In this document: piece by piece, positions 14,006-24,678 of the stretch | Layout of the letters: each line of letters starts with the position of its first letter | Position numbering within the stretch: the stretch's first letter is position 1 | From: Neolentinus lepideus HHB14362 ss-1 | Taxonomy: Eukaryota; Basidiomycota; Agaricomycetes; Gloeophyllales; Gloeophyllaceae | Length of the DNA stretch: 64,000 nt | Direction of reading: 5' to 3' | NCBI GenBank assembly: GCA_001632425.1 | Contig: KV425555.1 | Span: 82,795 to 146,794, forward strand | The notes under the pieces: model-generated | The model's database searches: none | Told to the model about the DNA's origin: nothing | Seen by the model: the letters and a program-made list of their open reading frames with translations, nothing else | Position numbers and translations under genes: made by a program

Positions 14006-16210
14006 GTTGTGTAGCAGATATATGTCAGAGTTTGAGAAAAGTTGAATTGCGTCCGAGTTCGGTAATCCTCTTATTTATGCTAGCATTTGGTGGTCTCGGA
14101 ACTACACCTTGACGTGCTCAATCGTGTTATAGTCCAGTCAAAGTCCAGCTATGCAGAGATGATCATTCCACGGCAAGCCCGCCACACCTAAAAACATGCA
14201 TTCCCACCAATACCAATCAGATTCGGAAAACTAATGAATGCCGCAACTGCTTTTGGATCACAAAGAGACGAATCGCCCAGACAGAGGCCTGTCTGCAACT
14301 TCACTACGGTCGCAAAATACAAAATTCGTCTCCATTCCGATTCGTCAAGCCAGCTCTATTACTGCTCAGCGCAAACACATTAGAATTACGTCTTTCCATG
14401 TACAATGGTACTCGTCATGGATTCAACAGTACCCCTCCCCTGGAGACCCACCGAGAGGAGGCAGATCTCAACATACAAGTCTAAGAGACAAACCCGGCTC
14501 TCGGAAGTTCTATCATCTATGACCACTCAATGAAGGTGGGTTGCAATCAAATCGAGGTTGATCATATTTAACAGTGGACAAGTGTTTAGCAGGTGTACAA
14601 ACGACTCCATCCTCGCAGCATCTTCCCTTCACTCTGCCGCCACCCATTCCAGCGCCAATGTCTCAGTTCTTCCAATCTTCCTCATACTCGTCGTCTATGT
14701 ACTCATTGTCTGCATACCCATCATCTTTGTATTCATAGTCTGGATCGTTTAGGTCTTTGCCCTCGTCGATCTCTGTGTCTGTATTCCGGCATTGATGTAT
14801 CCTCAATGTCATTTTGGTTGGCGCATTTTTGTTCTGAACAGTGCAACTATTGACCAAATATCAACTATTTCTGTCCAGGATCGCATTCAGGAAACGAGTG
14901 GCATACCTCCTCAGAGCTGTCATCTGCGTTCTCTCCCGAGTCGGGAGGCGCGTCACCTGAAGGTGGCTCTTCCTCCACTCAGATTGGGCCAACTTGAAGA
15001 GACATGACCTATCGTCGTCGGTATGTTCTCTGGTCTCGTCGTCGACGTCAGCGATATCGGAGTAACATAACTTGCACTCCTCAGTGGGTTTTCGGATCCA
15101 TTTCGGTGGCACAGTCATGTTGAGAGTCGTTGCAGTGGGAGTTGAAGTTGAACAACACTGGCGAAGAACATCGGGTAACTTTTATTGTCGGTGGATGCCG
15201 GCTGTTGTGCGCGTTTGTGGTGCTACCTTTCACGAACAGGACAAAGGTTTCTAAAATTATACCCAATGACAAGAGACGAGCTGAATGATCTTTGTCTGCT
15301 ACGCCAGATTGCATGGAGGACCATTGTCTAAATAGCCTTTGTGTTCCTCAGATGGGAGAATACACACCGGGTACATATTCAAGCAGCAAAAATTCCACAT
15401 GACTATCTTGCTCAGGCTCAGGGTCTCTGCTCTATCGCCGCTCTGGACTGGGATTTCTTCGAGGTACTACCAAAGTCAAGGATATCTCATGGATTGCTAT
15501 CGCTGTTGAGCCGCTTCCTGGCCTGGAAGATCTGTTGTGGCAAGATATGTGACTGTCACAGCACATGACTCTGAGTGTGCATGTCACGCTCATTTCGCGT
15601 TCTCTGACCTCGTACATCCCGCATCGATCAGGTGAGAGCGCTGGTAGTTTCTACCCAAACTGTGGCTGATAGCAACGGTTGCTCTATAAAATTTTGACTA
15701 TTTCTGATCAGACTCGGTACGTACCATAATGTTTCGTAGGACACTGACCGGACAGCATCGTATTCTGCACCTCTGTAGACGATACGTGACATCTACGACT
15801 TCTGATGCACTCATCTTACACCATTTGCTCAATATCATCCGCTGGAACTTAGAACTTGTATACCCCAACAATCGCGAGGAAGTCTGCGCAACTCGGCACG
15901 GAGAGCGTGACAGAATGGTCACGGCACACTGAAAGGGAAAGAGATATTCAGACGGGACCAAGCTACTCGCAGCACTGGGTCAATAATTCAGGTTTCGTCT
16001 GAGCTCCGATGTAGGACGTTGGATTTGAAGCCTGATAGTCAAGACTGTAGACTATTCAAGACAGAACTGAGAATCCAGGCGTGCAGTCAGACTAAATAGT
16101 GTAGACATTATTGTGGTAGTCTACTTAATGAGTAGAAGGAAAATCTGTCCATGCAATTTCAGTATCTAGGCGCTACTTTGCAACATGGCCAGGCTCGTAG
16201 CACAACAGTT
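14006..16210. other. gene-poor interval, no recognised gene
   Basis: About 2.2 kb between RMT2 and the F-box gene. Apart from a weak minus-strand coding candidate at 14663-15118 I see no conserved protein, RNA gene or repeat here. Confidence 0.5.
14663..15118 (-). CDS. possible small acidic hypothetical protein
   Basis: Not recognised. Two overlapping minus-strand frames look coding-like. One starts at 15118 with MTVPPKWIRKPTEECKLC and is rich in Asp and Glu. A downstream stretch (14663-14857) ends in an Asp/Glu/Tyr-rich tail (DPDYEYKDDGYADNEYIDD). A third frame at about 14890-15000 is also strongly acidic (PPDSGENADDSSEEV). They could be joined by one or two small introns, but I could not find a single splice pattern that keeps all three. 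Low-complexity sequence can mimic coding bias, so this is weak. Confidence 0.2.
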
Positions 16211-17841
16211 TTAATAGTCTTGACTAGTCATGATCAAGTGCAACTCATCTCGTACAATCTTCCACGGATCATTTGCGAGGCGAGCCACGTCCTCTACATT
16301 GAGGGTGTATAACTCCGGAAACATGCTGTCCAAAAGTTTGATCACCGGGTGCGGGTCGCCAACTGAGGAATTGCCGAGGTTGAGGTATGTGAGGGGAGAA
16401 GATGACTCCTCCATTTCGACATCGTGATCCCCATCCTGTATATCCGCATTTACAGCGACGGACAGACATTCCAACTCGAGGCAGTGACGGGAGAAGGCGC
16501 GTAATCCATGAATAGTGAAGTGGGTATAATCAACATAAGGCCAATTCCCAAGCCACAGGCGTTGGATCTTGGGCCAGACCTGTGCCATTTCTTCCAGCTC
16601 GGCATCCGTTCCATCCACCGTGATCACGGTACCAATCTCCAGTTTACGCAGATTAGGGCACTTGAATAGATGGCATCGCAAAGAGCTGATGTTCACGGTG
16701 TAGTCAGGTCGCCCCTGATCACGAGTAGATATGATCAGGCTTAGGAAAGAAGCCGGATCGGATGTTCTGCCAGCGCATTGGAGAATGGATTCAATTTCTA
16801 CAGCATTTGTGGGACCGGCATCGTAGGCCTCGACCTCAAGAGACTGCAAGGAATGTTCGCGGAGAACATCCAAAAAGCGGATGCAGTGGGGAAGGCTGGG
16901 TCCAGAGATACGGAGAACGCGCAAAGCGGGGAAAACCTGACGGACAGCAGGGACAACTGATAAATCGTCGATATTTTGCGAAGCATTACATAAAGTAACA
17001 TCGACTTTCTCGAGTCGAGGAAGCTCGCCCAAGAGAAGAAGGTCGGACAATTGAACCGGAAGGTGAGACTGGAACAGCCTTAGCTGTGGCAGCTGGAAAG
17101 CCGTGCCCACCAGTGGCACCGGATCGTAGTGGGCCCGCCAGTCCCAGGTAGGGGTTTCGTAAAGAGTGAACCTCAAGTCCTCCAGCATCGGCGCGAGCTC
17201 ACTGACAAGATCTGCTAGGTACTGCAAGCCACGCGAGGACGACAGCCACAAGGACATCTCGTCCAACATAAAGATGATCCGTCTGAGATTCTCCGTCATA
17301 AGAAACGGTAAGACTTGAGCGGGATCCGCCTGAACGTCAGGGTGGTCTATACGGAGGGTCCGAAGATTAGGCAGTAATTGACTGCCATAGAAAGCGCATT
17401 TTTCAGCTATATCGCGCATAATGGGCAAGCCGATAGAATCCCGCAGCGTCAAGTCTCTCAAACGAACCGCGTAGGACCGCATCACTGCCAATTCGTATGG
17501 CGCTACGAAAGTGTTCCACCTATATTGCTGCAAATTGCGAAGAGTCAGCCATTTATGTCGACCAAGTCAGAATGTCAACAACGCACGAAAGACCCGTCCG
17601 GTCCGTTCAACCACTGACCCTTGGGACCATAGGGCAAAGTCCTAAACAACCCCTCTATGTCCCGGTAAACGCGCCAACGCTCGTCAAGTGCTGGATCCTT
17701 CCACGTCTTGCAAACGAGAGCGAATGCCACCAGGCGACGCTTAGGAGCGCCAGCCGCAAGCGCCCATTTGAAAATTATTGTCAATATTTCCGAGATGCTG
17801 AGAGCTCGGTGCATCGTGCAGCGATTGAAGATGGTCGACAA
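16211..17841 (-). CDS. F-box/leucine-rich-repeat-like protein
   Basis: Typical Agaricomycete F-box-type protein, expected to act as an SCF ubiquitin-ligase substrate adaptor, with the target unknown. Two exons, 17587-17841 and 16211-17527, join in phase (donor GTGCGT, acceptor TTTGCAG) to give 523 residues. The N terminus MHRALSISEILTIIF...VCKTWKDPAL is an F-box-like helix pair. The rest is a run of irregular leucine-rich segments (LLPNLRTLRIDHPD, FPALRVLRISG, CPNLRKLEIGT, LTYLNLGNSSVGD). The motifs are seen directly; the SCF role is inferred from the family. Confidence 0.8.
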
Positions 17842-18717
17842 GGTTTTGCAACAGTAGCGGGAAAGGGAGAAGCCTTAATGGTGGCAGTTATGTGTGGCAG
17901 TTATGTGTGGCAGGTTAAAGGTCAGGTGGTGATATGATAAGTTGAGGCGGCGATCAAAGCATGATAAAGCTTAGCGAAGGGACCCACATCACCAAATACT
18001 GGGCTCGCAGCCACAGCAGCCACATTAGGATCGATTTAAACATTGCAAGTTTGCTGGCATTCTAGCTTGCCGTGTCTCTGAAAACGACATGTCTGTGACG
18101 TACCAGTTGATAGATGTTTCGAGAGAAGCTTGGAGAAATGAATCCGACTTGGTGCAGTTGGGTCCGTGCGTGTGGCTCGGGATGGGTCCGGCACAAAGAT
18201 GAAACTTTTCTATTGTTCGCGGCTCTTCCATCAAATCCTGCGTGTGGTCGGTTTACTGAAACTAAACATAACTGAGGTGTTACCATGCAAATCCGTTTAC
18301 ACCTACACGTCAGGGGAGTACGTCCATTACAAGAAACTCCCGGGTACAGTGGTCGTTATCGTCCTGACAGACAACACAGCATTGCCTCCAGAGCGACTAT
18401 AAGACAGCTCTGTTATAAATTCAGCGGCATCTCGAATCATGACGGCACCCTCTTTTGAGCACGTACTGGAATATAGATTTCGCAAGGCCCTAGTGAATCC
18501 AGAATCCATCTGCCAACGCGTCAATTTCCGGTCTCCTGTGCACTTGTATTACGATGTCGTCTTTGATGGCAGAGCTTAGAGACCCAGTTCACAATAATAA
18601 CAAGATGGGATGCGTTTCTAGTTTCGCCAATGTATGGACGGTGGACGCTACTGTTGCCAGCACAGCCACCATGATCGCTCCGACGTTACATCTTATTCAC
18701 GTTCATCGTCGTCCGCA
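17842..18717. other. intergenic, no gene seen; contains a 13-bp tandem repeat
   Basis: About 0.9 kb upstream of both the F-box gene and the PRKRIP1-like gene. At 17881-17913 a 13-bp unit, gtggcagttatgt, occurs about 2.5 times. I see no conserved protein. The stretch probably holds both promoters. Confidence 0.5.
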
Positions 18718-19483
18718 ATGGCGCCTGTAGCATCGGTCTCTCCATCCCCGCTACCCAACGCTGCCTCCCATTCCCCCTCCCCAGGTCCCTCGGGCGGTCC
18801 TCGCCATGCTCAGACGCCTCTGGACCGACAACGCTCGCAGCTCGAGAAGCTGCTCAAGGATCCAGCCAAGCCCGCGTACATCCCTCCACCGCCGAAGGAG
18901 AAGATCGTTCGGGCGCCAAGGGAGATGATGAAGAACGTACAGGGCAGTAGTGCTGGTGCAGGAAGTGGAGAATTCCATGTATACAAAGCGAGCAGGCGGA
19001 GAGAGTATGAACGGCTGAAACTAATGGAGGAGCAGACGAAGAAGGTATGTGTGCATATAATTACAGTGCCCTAATTTGCTGACCATTGATTAGGAAGTGG
19101 AAACGGCAGAATTTGAACAGAAGAAACGCGAATGGGAGCAACAAGCGGAAGCCAAGACTGCAAAGAATCGTGCCAAACGGCAAAAGAAGAAGGGGAAGGC
19201 CAAAGCAGCCAAGCAGCAGGACTCTCAGCAGCAAGAGGATCATGGCATGGGTAGACCAAGAGATGATGGCAGCATACCGAGCGCACCCCTCAAGAAGCGC
19301 AGGTTGGTTAGCGGGAAGCAGTTGGTGTTCCGCAGACCAGGGGAGGAGAGCGAGGAAGAGGACGGAGGGGAGAGTGGCGACGAGGCTGGACCGCAGCCTG
19401 CGGGCGAGGAGAACGAAGAGGGGATTGTTGCACCCGTGCCAACGACGGAGGGTCACAAGATTAACATCATTGAAGAGGATTAG
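18718..19483 (+). CDS. PRKRIP1-like (DUF1168) spliceosome-associated protein
   Basis: Homologue of PRKR-interacting protein 1, a basic, largely helical nuclear protein found in human catalytic spliceosomes. Exons are about 18718-19044 and 19094-19483 (donor GTATGT). Family signature: KPAYIPPPPKEKIVRAPREM, then GSGEFHVYKASRRREYERL. A long charged helix follows across the intron (FEQKKREWEQQAEAKTAKNR), then a Lys-rich nuclear-localisation-like run and an acidic C-terminal tail ending INIIEED. An in-frame ATG at 18634 would add 28 residues. I prefer MAPVASVS at 18718 because the extension looks random. Confidence 0.85.
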
Positions 19484-19939
19484 TGGCTTGCTGTGACGCA
19501 CGAGGATCCTATACTTGACTGAGTGGGGGCATGGGTGAGCTGAATCCCGCAATCAATCTGCTGCGAGTAATTGTTTAATTCATAAACGTGACTAGCTCTG
19601 TATCCCTATTCTAACTGATGGGGCGCCGATCCCTACTGATGCTTACTTCGCCTTCAGGACTTAATCCCGGTTTATACAATGTACGTACTGCTACAGCTAG
19701 CATCAATAACGACAACTCGGGCCAGGAGTTACTGTTTCTGCAATTGCGACTCGCCACTACCGTTGAGAGGTTTGCAGAGACTTTCTGACGCCGAACTCGC
19801 CAGAACTGCTAACACACCGCATTCAATTGATGTTTCATGCCTACCGAGATACAGAATAATGATAACTGATGATACATATCCACAATTGCTTTGTTCGTCC
19901 TTCACATATTCTTCAACCCTTCAGAATTTCCACACCCTC
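19484..19939. other. short convergent intergenic interval
   Basis: 456 bp between the 3' ends of the PRKRIP1-like and deacetylase genes. Nothing recognised. Confidence 0.4.
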
Positions 19940-21364
19940 TCACACAGCCTTGAATCCCTTGGGCATCCTCGCACCTGCAGGTGGGTTCACCTTTACCCGG
20001 AACTCGTCCGCCATCTCGTGCATCTTGACCCAGTGCACGTTCTCGTGCGTATTGATCCAGTCAATGAAGCGCTCGAGCATGAGCAGAACATGGGGGCGAC
20101 TGCCGACAAATTAAGAGTCACTGTGAATTTTTGAGGAGAGAGGGAAAGACGTACCCGCTGACATCAGGGTGGATCGTGATGGGGAAGATGAAGTCCTCCT
20201 CTTCACGGTAAAGATAGGTGAAGTAGTCCTTCCAAAGGTCCTCAATGTCGCGGGTGTTCACCCAGCCGTGCGAGTTGGACGAGGACTTGATGAACCTAAA
20301 ACCCCAGAATGTTATGACGCGCATCCTGCCAGGTGAATGCAAAGAATACGTACATCATCGGTGGAAGGTCGTCCAGGTACCAGTTACCTGGGATTTCGAC
20401 AATACCTGTTTCATTACCCTTGTACAAGGGCTTCATCCACGTGTGGGCCTTCGCCTTATAGTCGATCTTCGTCCAATGGTCCTCGTCGCGAAGATAGTAT
20501 GCCTGGGAACTACCATTTACTCATCAGTACACTAGCCCTTCTCTTTCCCCTGTCAAGTCATTCAAACGTACTCGTGACACATGTTCGAATGGTCTGAATA
20601 GCAAGCGCCAGTAAACTTTGAATTCTCGGAAGTGGGTGAAAGGTGGAGACGGACCGTACTCGATGCCCTTCTCGAGGAGCAGCTCCGTGCCCTCCTTGCT
20701 GGTCTCCCACCAAGGTGCTACGCTGCCCCGGGGTGGGACGCCGTTGTTGAACTTGGTGAGGAGGTCGTAGGTATGGTCCAGGATATCCTTTTGTTGCTCT
20801 AGAGTCATCGCAGTGGGGTTCTGGTGAGGCGATCAGGTGCTGTTGGTTGAACAGGAACCAGGAGAGAACGAACTTCGTGGGAGTATCCATGCAGACCACT
20901 ACAAGACTGGTCAGAATTGTGGGGGTGAGACGTGCGGGTGGACCGACATTTCGTGCCCTGCGTCTCGAACCATGGCCATCTGCTCGGGGAAGGTCTCCAA
21001 ACTGTGCCCTTTCGTGCACACACGTGAGCGCGACCAGACAATGGCAGTAACGGTGGCGTACCTGGGATGAACCAGGTGGTCTTGATGTTGTATTTGGCGA
21101 ACAACTTGAGAAGACGGGGTACACCGACTTCACCAGAGTATATGCCCTGTCCATCCACAAGCATTAGATCCTGCTTCCCATCACTCCGTACGGCTGGGCC
21201 TTACTCGGGAGATGTCTCCGGGTGAGTCTTCACCTCCATACGATCCAAGCCTGATGTTTCTGGCCATCAGGGTCTTTCCGAGGGTAGCAACATACTCAAC
21301 AGACGCACCATCCTGCAACGGCGTCAACGTCGACACCGAACCCAATCAAAACTCTGCGGGGCAT
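19940..21364 (-). CDS. Polysaccharide deacetylase-family protein (CE4 / cyclic-imidase-like), cytosolic type
   Basis: NodB/CE4-fold metal hydrolase of the subgroup annotated in fungi as peptidoglycan deacetylase or cyclic imidase. It starts at [19 protein letters not shown] (21364) and ends at 19940-19942. About eight short exons splice into the family pattern: [42 protein letters not shown] (metal histidines, formed across an intron), a further HSNMCHD motif assembled from a small exon near 20575, [15 protein letters not shown], and [10 protein letters not shown]. The Asp pair in GVDVDA and the two His motifs keep the expected metal and catalytic residues. There is no signal peptide, so it should act inside the cell. 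The true substrate in this subgroup is unclear. The frame stays open upstream of the chosen ATG, so an extra 5' exon is possible. Confidence 0.85.
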
Positions 21365-21833
21365 GTCGAGGACGCTGGCGGGGTAAACTCTTGAGTCCCA
21401 TGAACATCTGCCACGATGTATATGTAGTCTGGCTTATCTCGCCGATAGAGGTGGACCCGGCTGATTTCCGTCCAGTGGGCTTGTAATAGTCGTTGGTTTA
21501 TTTATTTTTCCTGTAGTACCCAGATAGAAGAGCACCGCCACCAAAGTACTGAGGCGCCGAGGACTGGGCGAATCTAGAGAGTTGCTATTCCTGTGGCGTA
21601 ACGTTGGCAGCTCGGTTGCTGCGCGTACACTAGTTCGCGCCTTGTCTGCAACCACCACCTCGTCGACGGGCTCGACGCTTTTCTTCAACTGTTTCTTCAT
21701 TCCTTCCTTCTAACGAGCAGCTCGACGTTGCCCACGTATCTCGACGTCTTTCAGCGAAAGATCGTTGATTCTCATAAATTCATTTACTTTCAAATTCCAG
21801 GTTCTTCCTTTCACTGCGTTCAAGCCAGCCAAC
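21365..21833. other. divergent promoter interval
   Basis: 469 bp between the start codons of the deacetylase (minus) and the two-helix membrane protein (plus). No gene recognised. Confidence 0.4.
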
Positions 21834-22856
21834 ATGATATTCGGAAACATGTTTGCCAAGCCTACCTACTACCGTCCCCAGAGGACAACCGACAGCATCG
21901 TCGTCGTGAGTTTGTATCATCCGAATTGTCCGAATAGGAAATGACTGGCACAGTACCTCGCCCCTATGCAACCTGCCCCCACTACAGTCCCGTACGAACT
22001 GCAGGGCCATGTCAGCCCGGACACTTGGGCTGTCCGCGTCACTGCGATCACGCGTGTAGCGAGCCAGTACAATAAGCCTAAATTCGAACGGGCGTGGACG
22101 CTCCTCGCGATGCTGTGCGTTCAAGCCAGTATGAATCACAAAGTTATCATTAACGTCGAGATGCCTGCCCGCTTATAGCTCGACTGTCATCGTTCCTATT
22201 ATCATCTATCATGTCCTCATCGACCGTTTCCGAGTGCAGTTCGACCGTTTCGGCTTCGTGGAGAACAATCACGACGCCGACCGGTTTATCGAGGCCCGCT
22301 GGATCACCTTCGGTGTCTTCGTCGGCCTGATGCTCTTGTTCATACTTCCCATCTCTATCTGGAAGTTTATCGTGAGTTTCCCCGTGCTACGAGTCTAGTT
22401 GTAAGTCAGTGAACGTAGGTTCGTTCCTATGACAGGGTCAGAGAAGGGTTAACAAAATGCTCGCCGGCTGGGCCAAAGAGGATAGAGTCCTCAGAGGCAC
22501 TAACAACCAACTTCCCACCTGGAAGGTCAAGACTCCTGGCGTCTTCAGACCCACCATCGTGAGCCGTACTTCTCCGTCATCTCCTCATTCATATATCTTA
22601 TTCTCCATCTTACCAGCAACTCTCTGTAACCATCCCCGCCTCGCATACCCCTACCTCCTTCCATCCTGACGCCTACCTTCCACCCGTATGTACCGTACCT
22701 GTTGTACTTAACTGCGGCGACTGACATCCACCCTAGTACCTCAGCAGTGCTTCGGACATGCCCGCGTTCAGCAAAGCCGCCGACCCCGCAGGCTTCCCGC
22801 GCATGAGCACTGTCGGTACCTTCCCGGTCACCTTCGACGAGAAGTCCAAGGTCTAA
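21834..22856 (+). CDS. hypothetical two-helix membrane protein
   Basis: Not recognised by function. The gene begins MIFGNMFAKPTYYRPQ at 21834 (exon 1 is 21834-21905) and ends at 22854-22856, with about six exons and clean GT-AG introns. Splicing gives two predicted membrane helices: WTLLAMLSTVIVPIIIYHVLI, created by joining two exons near 22130-22180, and WITFGVFVGLMLLFILPISI (about 22302-22364). Between them lies a charged loop (RFRVQFDRFGFVENNHDADR). The tail is polar and ends FPVTFDEKSKV. Regular introns and preserved frame across all exons argue for a real gene. It may be basidiomycete-restricted. Confidence 0.75.
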
Positions 22857-23738
22857 GGACCTTGAGACACGGGTTGACTGATTGCTCTTTGAAACAATCG
22901 CACTGGACTCGCACTGGACTGGACTTATAGTCACAGGGACGCGTAGATAATTGGATTGATGTTTTTTGGCCCAGATCAAGGGGAGAAGGGGGATAATGGT
23001 AATGGCGGCGTACTCGGAAGGACCTGGCTTGTATTTCATAATTTCTTGTACTGCTGTAGACATCATGCGTAACATACATGGTGGTTGTATTCGCCGTGAA
23101 TGTGGTATATATTACTGTGAATCAGTGAAGACAGGTCTCGGATTCGAAGAAAGCTGCAGCTGGGGCAGTAACGTTCTGCACGGCCATTATACGATATTCT
23201 CTGCAGACTACTTCCCCGATATCCTCTTTACACTCGGTCGGTTGCTATACTTGTCGCAACGTCCGTAACTTCCGCCTTCGCATCTGGAACCGTCAGAGGG
23301 TTCGGGAACTAAACATTAAACAGCAGACGGACTAGGTCCCTCTCTTAACTCACCCATCAATCCTGGTATCCTTGAATCCAGGGTCAACGAACGTAGCCTT
23401 ACAAAGTTTGGTACGTCTGCTTGTCACCGACGTCTATTCATAGTGCAGAGAGCTAGACAAGACTTGTCCCTCATTCATCTTTCTTCTTCATAGAACCGCT
23501 CCGCTCTACTCCGCTCCCCCATCCCCGTTGACTTCACGAATCGACTCTTGTCATCACTCGGCCACCGCGCCAGTCCTCAACTTTTGTTAAGTTGTGCGGT
23601 AGGTGTATTTGTCAGGCATAGTGCTGCATGAGAGGTGAACACGACTTGACTCAAGAAATCTTCTTCGAATCGAAGAGGAATTGATTGGCCGACTCGACTC
23701 GATCGTCCTCTACCTCTACACGCAAAACACGGACAGAG
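22857..23738. other. intergenic, no gene seen
   Basis: About 0.9 kb between two plus-strand genes. Overlapping minus-strand open frames here run into the coding exons of the upstream gene and show no conserved motif. Confidence 0.4.
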
Positions 23739-24554
23739 ATGACTATCTACAGTCTGTACATATTCGATAGGCGCGCTCCCTTCCCTCGATCTGCCTATAC
23801 TTGCACGCATCTTACGGAAGTCTCATCTCCCAACATCTGTTCTCCCTGACCGGCCCTCCCTCCCACACCCCTCAGACACTGCAACTGTGTGTACTACCAA
23901 GACTGGCACCGCGCGAAGCGGCCCAAGCCAGCGGGCGAGGGTGGCGGCATCCTTCCTGCCGTCGCGCACGCCATCTCGCCACAAACGCACTACACAGACC
24001 CGTCCGTCCAGACTGCGTTCGCGAGTCCACGCAACACGCTTTCCTCCACGTCGGGTGTCGTTGTTGCCGTGAATAACGAGCCTGCCTCGCCCCTCCCTGG
24101 CCTCCTGCAGATGCCCGCGCCCCAGCAGCCGGCCGTATCGCAACAACCGACGTCAGAGCTCCCCTTTGATGAGGAGGCGAAGCTCGTGTATGGTGTCATC
24201 CTCTCATTGCGCAACATGATCAAGAAGCTCTCCGGACGGTATTTGGGCCGCCTTATTTGTTTGTCTATGAATTGATCTCTGGATCTCAGGGACGAGCAGT
24301 TCGTGAATTATCGTACATCCACGTACAAGCTTCACCTTTACGAAACGCTTTCCGGATACAAGTTTGTCATGCTCAGTGATCACAATACTGATTCTCTTCG
24401 CTTTGTCCTCCGTCAGATCTACACCGGCCCTTTCCTGGAGTACGTTGTCCGCAACCCATTGGTTTCTATGAACTCGCGCGAGCGTGGCATAGACAACGAG
24501 TACTTTCGTGCTAGCACAGATCGTCTCATTAGAGGTCTTTCTGTGTTCCCATAA
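23739..24554 (+). CDS. BET5: TRAPP complex subunit BET5 (TRAPPC1 homologue)
   Basis: Longin-like subunit of the TRAPP tethering complex and Rab1/Ypt1 exchange factor at the Golgi. Exons 23739-23770, 23876-24238 and 24290-24554 total 660 nt (219 residues). The family start MTIYSLYIFDRHCNCVYYQDWHR is produced only by joining exon 1 at ...GATAG to exon 2 at ACACTG..., which implies a GC-AG intron (23771-23875). The core continues KLVYGVILSLRNMIKKLS, FVNYRTSTYKLHLYETLSGY, KFVMLSDH and YVVRNPL. Between the two parts of the longin domain lies a Pro/Ser/Gln-rich insertion of about 80 residues, absent from the 145-residue human protein. It is convergent with FUN30, with 124 bp between stop codons. 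Confidence 0.92.
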
Positions 24555-24678
24555 TCTATCTACATAGCCCGCAGTCAAGCTCACCCTCAAGTCCGTTGCT
24601 CCTGTGTAAAGTCCATTACTCCTGTTTAGATCCGGAAGCTAAAGATACAATACAAGCACTCTAAATTGGAACAATCCA

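Noticed and set aside
20558..21160. 200-residue minus-strand frame overlapping the deacetylase
   Set aside because: It reads through deacetylase introns in a different frame and contains none of the family motifs.
22545..23075. 176-residue minus-strand open frame
   Set aside because: It overlaps the spliced 3' exons and tail of the two-helix membrane gene, has no recognisable domain, and no splice or start context supports it.
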